NCBI GenBank assembly: GCA_963580285.1
Contig: OY757015.1
Location: 133,246,029 to 133,310,028 of the forward strand
Reading direction: 5' to 3'
From: Lucinisca nassula
Taxonomy: Eukaryota; Mollusca; Bivalvia; Lucinida; Lucinidae
DNA: 64,000 bases
The stretch's first letter is position 1. The number at the start of each line of letters is the position of its first letter. Shown piece by piece: positions 1 to 12,824 of this stretch. The translations under genes were made by a program, and so were the position numbers. The notes beneath the pieces are model-generated. The model was given only the letters and a program-made list of their open reading frames with translations. It ran no database searches and had not been told where the DNA came from.

Positions 1-782
1 GGTCTCTTACACATTTGTGTGGAAAAAGGCAAAACGGTGGATTTCACTTTTTGCATGGCAGCCTGTTGCATCAAAAATATTATTTGCAATCAGCTGATTG
101 GAAGTTAATCAATTTCAAAGGTCAAGGTCATTACTGACCTTTGTCTGCGATGGCTCAGATTCGGTATTTGTATTTTCTTCTCCACTTAAACTGCTGTCTC
201 GGTTTAAACCAAATTACATATGGAACCCCTATGGGAAGGGGGAACGAAAGTTTGTTTGTAAGGACTGGGTCCCATGACCAGTATGGCCACCATGTCCATA
301 TGTGGTAAAAAACATTAAAAATATTCTCCTCTGGAACCCAATGACTGATGACCTTCAGACTTGGTATATAGCATTAGAGACTTGGGTTCTACCAAATGTA
401 TTCAAACGATGACCTTTGGTTTACATTGACCTGTTTTAATACAAGGTCAAATTCGGTCATTTATACATTTGTATCAAGAAAAGCAAAACAATGGATTTTT
501 CTGATTCTATTGTAGCCTGTAGTATCAGAATTGATGTTTGCAATCAGTTGAATCAATCCCAAAGGTCACGGTCATTTATTGACCTTTGTCCTCGATTACT
601 TAGATTCACATTTCATCTTCTTCTCCACTAAAACTGCTGTGCAGATTGAAACCATTGGATGAGGCAATGAAAAGTTATTCGTGGGATTGTAGTCATATGA
701 CCAAGATGCGCGCCGTGCCTGTATATGTTATAAACCCCATGGCCTCTGGTGAGCGTAGTGTCCCATAGTCCTCTTGTTTTTT
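1..782. repeat. Two diverged ~450-bp tandem units with CAAGGTCA motifs
   Basis: The stretch near position 10 (a short ACATTTGTGT tract followed by AAAGGCAAAAC) recurs in diverged form near 463, and the TTGACCTTTGTC-containing parts recur in the same order (about 126-230 and 560-650). This is an old tandem duplication of non-coding DNA. No convincing gene or upstream HSPA12 exon is visible in it. Confidence 0.6.
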
Positions 783-2935
783 TAGCTCACCTGTCACGTA
801 GTAACGAGGTGAGCTTTTGGGATCACTTTTTGTCCGTCGTCCGTCGTGCGTGCGTCCGTCCGTCCGTGCGTCCGTCCGTGCGTGCATAAACGTTTTCTTC
901 AAACGACATCTCCTCCTAAACCACTGATCAGATTTTGACCAAACTTCACAGGAATGATCCTTAGGTGGTCCCCTTTCAAAGTTGTTCAAATGGTTCCGGT
1001 CCGTTGCACATCTAGGTCACAGGAGCCAAAAATAGATTTTTTCACCGAAAACTTAAAAAATTTTCTTCTCTGAAACCTTAAGGCCCAGGTCTTTGATATT
1101 TGGTATGAAGCTTTATCTAGTAGACCCCTACCAAGATTGTTCACATTATAGTGCTGGGGCCAAAAATGCCCCCGCCCTGGGGCCCTTTGGTTTTACATGG
1201 GCTTATATAGGGAAAATCTTTAAAAAAAAACCTTCTTCTCTGAAACCGCAAGGCCCAGATCTTTGATATTTGGTATGAAACTTCATCTAGTGGACCCCTA
1301 CCAAGAATGTTCAAATTATAATGCTGGGGCCAAAAATGCCCCCCGCCCCGGGTCCCTTTGGTTTGACAAAGGATTATATAGGGAAAATCTTTAAAAATCT
1401 TCTTCGCTGAAACTGCAAGGCCCAGGTCTTTGATATTTGGTATGAAGTTTCATCTAGTGGACCCCTACCAAGATTGTTCAAATTATAGTGCTTGGGCCAA
1501 AAATGACCCCGCCCTGGGGCCCTTTGGTTTTATATGGGCTTATATTGGGAAAATCTTTAAAAATCTTCTTCTCTGAAATCGCAAGGCCCAGGTCTTTGCT
1601 ATTTGGTATGAAGCTTCATCTAGTAGACCCCTACCAAGATTGTTCAAATTATAGTGCTGGGGCCAAAAATGCCCCTACTCCGGGGCCCTCTGGTTTTACA
1701 TAGAATTATATAGGGAAAGTCTTTAAACTCATCTTCTCTGAAACCACTAGGGCTAGGTCTTTGATATTTGGTATGAAGCTACATCTAGTGGACCTCTACC
1801 AAGATTGTTCAAATTATAGCCCTGAGACCAAAATGCCCCCGCCACGGGCCCTTTGGTTTTACATAGACTTATATTGGGGAAAATCTTTAAAAATCTTCTT
1901 CTGTGACACCACAAGGCCTAGGTCTTTGATATTTGGTGTGGAATTATATCTAATGTACCTGTATCAAGATTGTTCAAATTAAAACCCTGGAGCCAAATAT
2001 GCCCCCGCCCCGAGACCCTTTGGTTTTACATAGACTTATATAGGGAAATCTTTAAAAATCTTCTTCTCTGAAATTGCAAGGCCCATGTCTTTGATATTTA
2101 GTATGGAGCTTCATCTAGTAGACCTCTACCAAGATTGTTCAAATTATAGCCCTCGGGCCACAAATGCCCCCGCACCGGGGCCCTTTGGTTTTACATAGAC
2201 TTATATAGAGATAATCTTTGAAAATCATCTTCTCTGAAACCACAAGGCCTAGGTGTTTGATATTTGGTATGAAGCTACATCTAGTGATTGTTCAAATTAT
2301 AGCCCTGAGACTAAAAATGCCCCCGCCTCGGGCCCTTTGGTTTTACATAGACTTATAATGGGGAAAATCTTTAAAAATCTTCTTCTGTGACATCACAAGG
2401 CCAAGGTTTTTGATATTTGGTGTGAAATTTCATCTGATGGACCTCTATCAAGATTGTTCAAATTAAAGCCCTGGGGCCAAAAATGCCCCCGCGCCGAGAC
2501 CCTTTGGTCTTTAAAAATCTTCTTCTCTGAAACTGCAAGGCCCATGTCTTTGATATTTAGTATGAAGCTTCATCTAGTGAACCTCTGTCAAGATTTGTTT
2601 AAATTATAGCCCTGAGGCCAAAAATGCCCCCGCCCTGGGGCCATTTAGTTTTACATAGGCTTATGTAGGGAATGTCTTTAAAAAATCTTCTTCTTTGAAA
2701 CCGCAAGGTCAAAGTGTTTGATATTTGGTGTGTAGCTTCATCTAGTGGACCTTTGCCAAGATTGTTCAAATTATAGCCTTTGTTGATATTTGGTATGAAC
2801 CTTCACCTTTTTAGACCTCCCTCAACATTATGCACATTATAGCACTGGGGTCAATAATGGCCCGCCCAAGGGCCCACTTTTACTCTATGGATCAGGTGAG
2901 CGATCCAGGGCCATCATGGCCTCTTGTTGTGTTTT
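783..2935 (+). repeat. Tandem-repeat element with AGCTCACCTG / CAGGTGAGC ends (about 11 units of ~165 bp)
   Basis: The left end carries AGCTCACCTG (786) followed by a GTCCGTCC-rich stretch (830-890). The right end carries the inverse, CAGGTGAGCG (2893). Between them lie about eleven diverged units of about 165 bp, each with TTTGATATTTGGTATGAAG, ACCAAGATTGTTCAAATTAT and CCCCCGCCC segments. CCTCTTGTT lies outside both ends and may be a target duplication or part of the ends. Open frames here are by-products of the periodicity. The same architecture recurs at 9757-12615 and, broken up, at 28600-33115. Confidence 0.75.
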
Positions 2936-3325
2936 TTTATTATTATTATTATTATTTTATCTTTTGTGTGTGATTGTTTATTTGTATATTCGGTACCCGA
3001 GATCAGTCCTATTACAGCATGGTTTGGTATATAAAACGTACTGTACCCACATACTTTAGATATTGCCTTTTACAACCGTTAAAGATTTAAAATAATAAGA
3101 CCACGTGTTAATCATTGAAAATTTATCAAAGGGAAAAGAAAATAATGCGTTGATGACACTTATGCTCGCTGCTGTCTAGCTGTCGGCAACACAAATACCT
3201 TAGATGTCTGCAACACACCAACCCACCGTGCATTATAAAACGCCTGAAATATCCTTCAAGCTAATTAAATATGTTGGAAACATAATCTGAATCCTTAAAG
3301 TTTTAAATGCGGAACTTGTGCTATA
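2936..3325. other. Intergenic stretch, nothing recognised
   Basis: It holds a short (TTA)n tract at about 2938-2957 and otherwise unremarkable AT-rich DNA with no supported gene. Confidence 0.5.
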
Positions 3326-3535
3326 TACAGTAAAATTCCTTTATTATGACCACCTCTGGGACTGTTCAAAAGTGGTCTTAAAGACCACTTTTGAACAGTC
3401 CGTATGGTGGTCTCTAACCAGAGGACACTGTATGCAGAAAACACAAAGAAAGAATAACTCCAACCTTCTCAATAAGCTTTATAAAGCAGAATTAGTCTTA
3501 ATTTTAGGTGGTCTTAATAGCGGAATTTCACTGTA
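3326..3535 (+). mobile_element. Tc1/mariner-type MITE, family 1, copy 1
   Basis: The element starts TACAGTAAAATTCC and ends GGAATTTCACTGTA, with TA at each edge as expected for a Tc1/mariner target site. Inside is a hairpin, GACTGTTCAAAAGTGGTC followed by its complement (3360-3405). Related copies lie at 6095-6303, 21336-21544 and 51357-51535. It has no coding capacity. Confidence 0.8.
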
Positions 3536-3697
3536 TATAAGATGGAAGATTCTACTGAGTTCAAAATGGTTAATATACTGGCCGACCTAGGGCTTGACAC
3601 AGGGCTTGTTGAATGAGCAACCTCATGGTTTCCTCAACATGTCTGTGACCTGTACATTACGATTACTCACCCGTAAGACATAGTACATTTTTTTCAC

Positions 3698-3928
3698 ATT
3701 TCCAAAATGGCTACTTTTCTGGTGAAAATTCTTTGTTATTTTTCCTATAAATGCTCAAAACATAGGTTGTATGTGCTCGTTAGAAACGCCTCATTGAGGC
3801 GGTTCTAACGAGTACCCACAACCTATGTCTTGGAGCAGAAATAAGAAAAATAACGAATACCCCCGTAAACCCCATTTTTTCTCTATATAAAGCGGGATTT
3901 AAGGGGTATTCATTTCACGGATGACGGC
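3698..3928 (+). mobile_element. Hairpin MITE, family 2, copy 1
   Basis: The central palindrome spans about 3760-3828: CATAGGTTGT, then CTCGTTAGAA, a GAGGCGGTTCTAACGAG arm and ACAACCTATG. The flanks carry TTTTTCACATTTCCAAAATGG on one side and a CCCCGTAAACCCC segment with TATATAA on the other. Copies of the same layout occur at 6850-7115, 19580-19885 and 26585-26800. Confidence 0.75.
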
Positions 3929-4024
3929 TCTGGTGAGACTGTGCTAATGCACAGGCGCGCCTGAGCCAATATTGCCTATGTAAGAAGTGGCTTTTTTCAT
4001 GCTACCTTATTTTATTATTTACAG

Positions 4025-5909
4025 GGTGGCCTTATAGACAACGTGTACAGCAACCAACTTGTCATCGCTCTGGAACCGGAAGCTGCGTCACTGTACTGTC
4101 GTACACTTCCGGCTAGTACATTTTCTTCCAGTAAAGACTTCAGTGAGACAAAACCATCCTTCGAGCCTGGAACAAAGTACCTCGTAGTGGATGCAGGGGG
4201 TAAGACTTAGCATAAATACCTTTACAGTGATATTTCCTGGTTACTATGTAGGTGCATACATGGTTTAAATAGAGGATCTTACATGAGTGCTCATGTATTA
4301 TTGAATTTATTAAATGGGTTGAGGAAAAGGGATAAAATGGGAGGCTCTGTCGAGCATTTTATCCCTTTTCCTCAACTCGTTTAATAATTTCAATATTACA
4401 TGAGCACGAATACATGAGCACGAATACATGAATACATGAGCACGAATGCAAGATTCTTTTTATCATATGCCATTTAAAACGTATTTTATTCACGGTTGTT
4501 TACAAAAATGTCAATATTCTGCCATTAGTAAACGCGACGTCGTTAAGGACGTCGTACATGTAACGTTACGGGACGTATCTAGCTAATTTGCCTATTTAAT
4601 CCACTAGTGGATTATCAAAAATATTACATGGCGTTATTACACTCTGAGGCGCGACGTCATATGATAAATGTAGATATTTATTGGAAATATCGGATAAACC
4701 ACATCTTCTTCTTCTTCTTCTTCTTCTTCCTCTTTGTAAAGCAATAAAATTGCATAATATGGATTGTCGCATGACCTAAATAAAAGACCTATATCGTTAT
4801 AGATTAATTGCATTGTCCAGCACAGACTTAAACTAAACCATATAATCTTTCTTTCAGGCGGTACAATCGATATCGTTGCCCATAAGGTACGAAAGGATGG
4901 ACGGATACGAGAACTATTCCGAGCAACTGGAGGAGCCTGGGGTGGCACAGTGATTGATACACAGTTTGTGACTCTCCTATACAAGATATTTGGTGAAGAT
5001 TTCATCAAAGCATTTCAAAATGAATATCCGAAAGATTTTGTTGAACTCATGCAAGACTTTGAAATTAAGAAACGCGGCGAAAGCGAAAGCATCCGTGTGT
5101 CACTTCCATATAATTTCTGTAACTTTAAACATTACGGGCGGTCTGTGCAAGAATGCATCAAATCATTTGCTGCGCAGGCGGAAGCGGAAATAAAATTCTC
5201 GTCTGGAAAGTTGGTGTTGGCGGCTGAAGTTGTGAACGAACTGTTCAAAGATGCCCTAGATCAAATTAATGAACACATAAAATCTCTTATGCTCAAATCG
5301 AAATTAAAGGACTCAAGATATATTTTTCTTGTTGGTGGATTTGCAGAATCGAGCCGTCTGCAGCGCTCACTCAAGAAAGAATTCAGTGAGACTGTGAACG
5401 TCCTAATACCGGAAGAAGCAAGTCTATCGGTCGTACGAGGTGCTGTAGCATTCGGTCACGACCCGAGTTCGATTTGCCAAAGAATATGTCGATACACCTA
5501 CGGTGTTGGCTCCTACCTACCGTTCCAGGAAGGTGACCACAGAGTCGATCTGAAAGTTGAATCTGACGGAATGGCTCTTTGTAAAAACATCTTTCAAATC
5601 TGGGCTGAGGCCGGTGAGGTGATTGGTCACAACGAAAGCTGGCGCGAAAGTTATACTCCAATCATAAACAATCAAAAGGGTATTATATTCGAATTTTACA
5701 AGTCTTCGAGGAGAAAGGTAAAATACGTAGATGAGGACGGGGTGGTAAAGTGTGGGTGTTTAGTGGTCGAGATGCCAGACCTAACGGGAGACAAGTCGCG
5801 ATCTGTAGACTTGGAAGTCATCTTTGGAGGAACCGAGATAAGAGTCGTGGGATATGATCACACAAGTCAGACTAGAAGAGAAACATATATTGACTTCTTG
5901 ACAGTATAA
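4025..5909 (+). CDS. HSPA12A/B-like heat shock protein 70 family member, 3' part (two exons)
   Basis: Two exons join in phase. Exon one is 4025-4199: it follows a TTTACAG acceptor and ends before GTAAGA. Exon two is 4858-5909: it follows a TTTCTTTCAG acceptor and ends at TAA. Together they encode 408 residues, the C-terminal part of the distant Hsp70-like HSPA12 ATPase family, whose members are roughly 650-700 residues long. Recognisable motifs are QLVIALEPEAASLYC near the start, the phosphate-binding DAGGGTIDIV formed across the splice junction, GGAWGGT just after it, and the adenosine-binding segment FLVGGFAESSRLQ. The last third is the usual HSPA12 beta-rich C-terminus. The N-terminal ATPase exons are not visible between 1 and 4024 and presumably lie upstream of the window, or the copy is partial. 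No frame damage is seen. In the family this is a cytosolic chaperone-like ATPase; the substrate is unknown. Confidence 0.9.
4292..4402. mobile_element. Hairpin MITE in the HSPA12-like intron
   Basis: An imperfect palindrome with arms of about 48 bases (4292-4339 and 4355-4402) lies inside the intron. The arms contain GGGATAAAATG and CATTTTATCCC around a short loop. CATGAGCACGAATACATGAG repeats follow it. It is probably a small foldback element. Confidence 0.7.
4702..4731. repeat. (TTC)n microsatellite
   Basis: About nine to ten TTC units in the HSPA12-like intron. They give a poly-glutamate shadow frame on the other strand, which is not a gene. Confidence 0.9.
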
Positions 5910-6094
5910 TTTTTCTATAACAGTGACATTAACCTTCTGCGATTAATGATCCTCATGCCCGAATGCAAAGTAGGACCAGATGTCTGAATGTCCCTGAAAT
6001 CGCTAATTACCACAACCAGATGGTATTCTTTTCTCTTTTTTTCGGAGAAAAAAAGGCTAAGCTGCTTGTGTAGAGCCTTGTTTTCTCTTAGAAA
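5910..6094 (+). other. Putative 3' UTR start of the HSPA12-like gene
   Basis: AT-rich DNA directly after the stop codon, without further coding signal and before a MITE. It is probably transcribed as 3' UTR. Confidence 0.4.
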
Positions 6095-6303
6095 TACAGT
6101 TAAATTCCTATATTCAGGATAACTTCGGGACTGTTCAAAAGTGGTCTTGAAGACTACTTTTTAACAGTCCCAAAAGTGGTCTCTGACCAGAGGACAGTGT
6201 ATGCCAAAGACACAAAGACAGAATAGCTGCAACCTACTAAATAAAGTTTTCAAAATCAGAATTAGTTTTAATTTTAGGTGGTCTATAGGCGGAATTTTGC
6301 TTA
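6095..6303 (+). mobile_element. Tc1/mariner-type MITE, family 1, copy 2
   Basis: It begins TACAGTTAAATTCC and carries the same internal GACTGTTCAAAAGTGGTC hairpin and CCAGAGGACAGTGTATG segment as the copy at 3326. Its right end (GGTCTATAGGCGGAATTTTGC) is diverged. Confidence 0.75.
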
Positions 6304-6674
6304 ACAGACGATACACATGTAATGGCAAGCCTTATTTTCTCTGAAAAATGAAACAATGGATTGTCGCCTATTCCAGAACAGTCTACATGTATGTCGCTTT
6401 GAAGGTTAAATTTGTGTCCCAGCATGAAAGGTCGCAGATTACGTTGACTGTTTGGGGGATCAGTACGTTTAGAATACGTTTAGACTCGACATGTAAACAA
6501 AATAGTCTTTACTTTTCCATTCCGCGGTAGTGTATCGCACATTAAATGCATTGGGCCTTCAAAAATGACTGTAATTTGTACATCTGTTTCAACCGTCCGT
6601 CGTTGGAAAATTTTAATGCTAACGTGATTGTATGTAACCTTCGTATAATTCTGGAATTCTCGTGTACAGTAAGA

Positions 6675-6680
6675 AATAAA
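6675..6680 (+). terminator. Candidate polyadenylation signal AATAAA
   Basis: AATAAA lies about 770 bases after the HSPA12-like stop codon. It could be the poly(A) signal, but the hexamer is common in AT-rich DNA and a MITE lies between. Confidence 0.3.
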
Positions 6681-6849
6681 CTTTCTTTCTATAGTAATCT
6701 GTGAACTTCATTACGGCTAAGCCGACGGTGGACGTTGTTTTTATTTTTCTTTAAGTTTACATGTACATTCCACAAATATCGTATGTTTTATGTTCTTATT
6801 GTTGTTGTTGTATGTTTGATGATCCGTTATCATCACGAAAACACGCCTA

Positions 6850-7115
6850 TATAATTTTGACCCCCTTGAACCCCACTTTTATATAGTAAAACTGGGGTTT
6901 GCAGGGGTAAACCTTATTTTTCTTATTTCTGTTCTAAAATATAGATCGTGGGTACTCGTTAGTACCGGCTCGATGAGGCGGTACTAACGAGTACCCACAA
7001 TCTATATTTTGAGCAGAAATAAGAAAATTATCACATTTTGTCGTCTTAAAATTTTCATGTTTTCGGCGATTAAGGTTACAATGTACTACAATGCATTTAT
7101 ATAGGCGTGTTTTCG
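6850..7115 (+). mobile_element. Hairpin MITE, family 2, copy 2
   Basis: The palindrome at about 6936-7010 has GTGGGTACTCGTTAGTACCG on one arm and its near-complement on the other. The flanking GACCCCCTTGAACCCCAC and TATATAG segments match the outer parts of the copy at 3698. Both edges carry ACACGCCTATATAA or its complement (6841 and 7098), so the full unit may be about 270 bases with inverted ends. Confidence 0.7.
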
Positions 7116-7377
7116 TAATATGCTTCTTGCAACATTATACCTCATTTCTTGCCTTCAGCAAATAATGCATCATCTGTTAAAGGAGAAAGCCAAGCAGCTA
7201 TTTTGTATACTAAAACCTCAAAATTAATGTTAAACAAATCTGGCCTTTTTCATAACAAAATGTAGTGGAACGTGTGCGGCGTGACATTTCTGTACAAATT
7301 ATGATCTTGTTTTTTCTTGTGATGTTTTACCCAGCTCAGGAGAAAAAGGCACTTATCACATAAACGGCTAGCAAATG

Positions 7378-7416
7378 CTCTGGCGAGTTTGCGCATATGC
7401 GCAGTCTCGCCAGAGC
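7378..7416. repeat. Perfectly paired short hairpin (CTGGCGAG type)
   Basis: CTCTGGCGAGTTTGCGCAT is followed directly by its near-complement. Related hairpins occur near 10785-10840 and 15905-15955. They are part of larger repeats and show no sign of being independent RNA genes. Confidence 0.6.
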
Positions 7417-7466
7417 CTTTGCTACTCGCAGGCATGTAGAGAAGGCTTGGAGTAGCTTCGAGCTTT

Positions 7467-7757
7467 CCCCGCCCATCGGGGCTTGGAGAAATAGATTGGG
7501 TTGGATGGTGCTTGTACGCAGAGCTGATACCGATCTCACCGTGATGAGTACTGGTAAACCGCTCAGAGGCGTCTAAGCCTGCCCAGGCAAAGTGGTGCGA
7601 GTCGGGCCGGCCCTACATGTAAACCCTTTTGGTTTGTTTGGGCGACAGGGATTGAGATGTCATTTCATCTCAATGTCGAGTGAAAGTCCCGCAAAATCCA
7701 AAATGACTTTTATAGTGTTGAAGGGGGCGGTAAACCTTATATCAAACAAAAATATAA
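7467..7757 (+). mobile_element. SINE-B copy
   Basis: This has the SINE-B layout seen many times in the window: CCCCGCCCATCGGGGCTTG head, GTACTGGTAAACCGCT core, CATTTCATCTCAATGTCG, CCAAAATGAC, then a GTTAAACC tail with ATCAAACAAA. Sequence divergence shows that it is an old copy. Confidence 0.85.
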
Positions 7758-7849
7758 GCTTCATGCAAGACATTTGAAGAACAGGAATTAGAAAAATACA
7801 AAGTATCATTTTGTCGTGGCCGGGGATTTATTATTTCTTTGTTGATTAA

Positions 7850-8306
7850 TACAGTCGAACTTCAATGGCTCGAACATCTTTGAGATCATGAAAATTTGTC
7901 ACTGAACAGAGGTAGATCCAATGACTGGTGGTAATCCTAGCGCTACGTGGGGTACGTTTAATTAAAAGAGATATACAGTCGAACTTCGATGGCTCGAACA
8001 CCGATGGCTCATTTACCATGGATGTGTCGGACACATTCTTGAGCCTCTGCATGAGAAATAGTGGGGGATAATTAAGGAGATTTTAGTCTTTTATCTTGCA
8101 AATGTATGCTGTGTGTACTCATTAGAATCGCCTCGATGAGGCGATTCTAATGAGTACACACAGCATACATATTCATTATAGAACACCGAAAAGATGTCTA
8201 AAAGTATCACGTTATGACTCCTGGCAGTAACCCTCCAGGCACTACCCCTGTCTCGAACAGATTTTCGACGTCCCAACGGTGTTCGAGCCATTGAAGTTCG
8301 ACTGCA
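7850..8306. mobile_element. Non-autonomous Tc1/mariner (pogo/Tigger-like) element with nested hairpin
   Basis: The terminal inverted repeat ACAGTCGAACTTCAATGGCT is at the left edge and its complement is at 8278-8306. A second internal copy of the end lies at 7975-8000. A near-perfect hairpin (8098-8170) is nested inside. There is no transposase. Confidence 0.75.
8098..8170. repeat. Near-perfect palindrome, arms ~33 bp
   Basis: ATGTATGCTGTGTGTACTCA continues to a GAATCGCCTC/GAGGCGATTC centre and is followed by its full complement. It resembles the core of MITE family 2 with a changed outer arm. A degenerate relative lies at about 8346-8407. Confidence 0.8.
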
Positions 8307-8424
8307 TATGTTTACCGTCATCTTTAATAATAATAAAAAACAGGTTGTTTGCATGTACGCATCAGAATCGCCTCATCGATTCGATCCTTGTGAGTACGCA
8401 CAATATACACTTTTCAACTTGAAT

Positions 8425-8698
8425 ATTTTGTTGGTTTGATTTGAGGTTAAACGTCCCCGTCAACACTGTAAAGATCATTTTGGAGGCGTTGTTTCCAATT
8501 TTGTGGTACTTTTACCCGACATTGAGATGAAATGACTTCTCAAGCCCTGACGCCCAATGAAACCAATAGGATTTATAAGCATGGATGGTCCGACTCGCAC
8601 CGCTTTGCCTGGCAGGCTTAGATCCTCTAAGCGGTTTACCAGTACTCGAGTGCGGGTGGGTTTCAGCTATTTCTTCAAGCCCCGATAAGCGGGGGCCT
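8425..8698 (-). mobile_element. SINE-B copy
   Basis: The reverse-strand SINE-B starts at the GGGGCTT head (about 8698) and ends at the GTTTAACCTCAAATC-type tail near 8440. Confidence 0.85.
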
Positions 8699-8787
8699 CA
8701 CTTGAAGATAAAATAAGAAATCGTCCAAAATTATTTTTAACCATATGTTTTCTGAAGATATGGAAAGCAATCCATAGGCACTCAATT

Positions 8788-9609
<822 letters not shown>

Positions 9610-9756
9610 ATTTTGTGTTACATGACTCGAGCCTCGTTTCTGAAATTGTGAACGAATTTAGTATTCTTTTGTATATTTCGTTTCAAAGTTATAGGATAAT
9701 TATGTTGACCATTTGGCACACTGCGGTATTGTCATCCGATAATTTCAGTGTTTTCT

Positions 9757-12615
9757 TTATTAGCTCATCTGGTGGCCTGTTGTCCGTCGTCCCTCGTCCG
9801 TTGTCCGTCCGTCCGTCGTTAACTTTTTGTTGTCCGACCAATAGCAACTTTATTTTTGATTGGATAAGCTTCAAACTTGAAGATAATGACGACAGCCATA
9901 TAATCTTGGACAAGTTCGAATTCGGGGCGGATTGGATTGTTCTGGTCAGGGTTACTTGCCGTTTCATCCCCTACAGACTTATAATAGGGAAAATGCTGCC
10001 CGGGCGATTGACGCTTTATTTTTGACTTGATCCTCAACAAACTTGTTGATAATAAGGGCAGCCATAAAAATTTGGACGAGTTAGAATTTGGGACAGATCG
10101 GAATATTCGTGGCAGAGTTACTTGCCCTTTCCTTCCCCCATAGACTTATAATGGGTAAAATGTCGTCCGGGCGATAGACACGTTATTTTTTGTTTGATCC
10201 TCAACAAACCTGCAGGTAATGAGCAAAGCGGTAAAATCTTGGACGAGTTCGAATTTGGGGCAGGTGAGAGTTACTTGCTCTTTCGTCCCCCATAGAATTA
10301 TAATGGCGAAACTGTTGTCCGGGCGATAGGCACTTTATTGTTTGTTTAATCCTCAACAATCTTGTAGGTAATGAGGACAGCCATACAATCTTGGACGAGT
10401 TCGAATTTGGGACAGACGGGATTGTTCTTGTGAGAGTTATTTGCCCTTTCGTCCCCCATAGACATATAATGGGGGTAGACATATAATGGGGGAAATGTTG
10501 TCAGCGCAATATCAACCTTATGTTTGATCCGATCCTTATTAAACTTGTAGGTAATGAGGACAGCCATAAAATCTTGGATGAATGTGAATTTGGGACGCAT
10601 AGGATTATTCGTGTCAGAGTTATTTGCCCTTTCGCCCCCAGAGACTTATAATGGGGGAACTTTTGTCTGGTCGATAGACACTTTATGTTTTGTTTGATCC
10701 TCAATAAACTTGTAGGTAATGAGGAAAGCTATAAAATGGGCCCCGTCAAGCGATTTTGGTACTTATCGCCTATGCGAACAGCGAAGGTTCAGGCGAGCCT
10801 GCGCATCCGCGCAGACTCGCCAGAACCTTCGCTGCTCGCTCATACAAGCAGTGAATCAAGAGGAACCTTCAGACAGAAAGCCATATCCCTGGCCCCTCAG
10901 AATGGCTGGGCATGCGCAGTTAAAATGTGTCAAGACGGAATGCTCGAAGACACAAATTCGCTTGGCGGGGCTCAAATATTGGACGAGTTCGAATTTGGGG
11001 CAAATCAGATTATTCGTGTGAGAGTAACATGCCCTAGCTTTCGTCCCCCATAGACGCATTGTGGGGAAAATGTTGTCCGGGCAATAGACGCTTTATTTTT
11101 TATTTGATCCATAACAAACTTGTAGGTAATGAGGACAGGCTTAAAATCTTGGACTAGTTAAATATGGGGCAGATCGGGTTATTCATGTCAAAGTCACTTG
11201 CCCTTTCATCCCACATAGAGTTATAATTGGGAAAATGTTGTCCGGGCGATAGACATTTTACTTCTAGTTTGGTCCTCAACAAACTTTTAGGTAATGAGGA
11301 AAGCCATAAAATCTCGGACGAGTTCGAATTTGGGGCAGATCGGATTGTTCATGTGAGAGTTTTTGCCCTTTGTCTCCCATAGACTTATAATGGGGAAAAT
11401 GTTGTCTGGCCGATAATCACTTTACTTTTGATCAGATCTTCAACAAACTTAAAGGCAATGAGGACAGCCATAAAATCTTGTACGAGTTCGAAGTTTGGGC
11501 AGATCGGTTTGTTCATGTGTGTTACATGCCCTTTCGTCCTCCATAGACTTAATATGGGGAAAATGTTGTCAGGGTGATGGATGTTTTATTTTTGATTTGA
11601 TCTTGCAGGTAATGGGAAGAGCCGTAAAATCTTGGATGAGTTTGACTATGGGGCAGATTGGATTATTTACATGAGAGTTAATACTTGCAATTTAGCCTTC
11701 CATAGACGTATAACGGGGAAAATGTTGTCTGCTTGTCAGTGGTTATATTTATGACAGTATCTATATAAGCTTGCGGAAAAATGTTGCCCGTCATCATAGA
11801 CATTGGCTTCATTTTTGATAAAATCTTCATCAAACTTGCAGGTAATGAGGACTGGCTTAAAATCTAGGACAAGTTTGCGTTTGGCTTGCATAAGAGTTAT
11901 CCATCCTTGAGGGCCTCATACACTTAGGAAAATGTTGTCCAGATGATAGCGATTTTATTTTTGATTGAAATTTCATCAGACTTACAGATAATGAGGACAG
12001 CCATAAAATCTTTGACCTGCTTGTTTTTGGGCAGATCAGACTATTCACGCGGGAGTTACTTGCCCATTAGTCTTCCATAGACATAAAATGGGGAAAATGT
12101 TGCCTGGGCAATAGTGAATTGAAACTGAGTTGGAACTTGTAGGGAGGCGAGATTCAGAACTGTTAAAACCGTCTCGTTTGATCTCCATAGTGGTCATCAC
12201 GGTAGCTATCTTGAACGTCTTCAAATGACATCTCCTCTCACACTGTAAGTCAGAAGTTAGCTTGGACTTGATGAGAGGCCTCAGGGTGGCATGGAGATTC
12301 AGAATTTTTAAAATTGTTGTGTTCTGATAGCCAAGATGGCCACCATGGCAGCCATCTTGAAAACCTTCAAACCACATCTGCTCATTAACGTTTAGTCCGA
12401 TTAAGCTGTAAGATGGTGTGGGACAATGGGGGCAACATGGAGTTTCAGAATTGTTAAAATCCTTGTTTCTTCCTGAATCCAAAATCAGACTAAGTTGTTA
12501 AGGCATCAGGACAGCATGCAGATTCAGGATTGCTAAAAGGCAATGTGATTTTATAGCAAGGCCATGTATGACCAGCCTCATCCAGGTGAGCGATTCTAGC
12601 CGACTTGGGCCTCTA
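9757..12615 (+). repeat. Large tandem-repeat element (~180-bp units) with GTCCGTCC subterminal region
   Basis: The left end reads TTAGCTCATCTGGTGGCCTG followed by GTCCGTCCGTCC. The right end reads CAGGTGAGCGATTCTAG. In between are about twelve units of about 180 bases containing AATGAGGACAGCCATAAAAT, CTTGGACGAGTTCGAATTTG, CCCCCATAGACTTATAATGG and GTTGTCCGGGCGATAGAC. A hairpin of the CTGGCGAG type interrupts the array at about 10785-10845. Divergence is high, so it is old. The final part (12115-12540) has different content, including GATGGCCACCATGGCAGCC. It is the same class of element as 783-2935. Confidence 0.75.
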
Positions 12616-12824
12616 GTCTGCAATGATGTTGACACTGACACTGCCCCGATTGCTATAGTTGTGTTGTTATCTTAATTATATATTTTGTAAGACCATGTTT
12701 TCTTGTGCTATTTTGATGCATTTATCTCGATGACTCGACCAGTGTATGACTGTATGGTTGTACCAGCAATAAAATGAATTCTCCGTATCTTCTTTGTTCT
12801 TAATTCTGTTCTGCAGAATCTGCA

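Noticed and set aside
4637..5008. Minus-strand frame with a poly-glutamate run
   Set aside because: It is the antisense of the (TTC)n tract and of HSPA12-like exon two.
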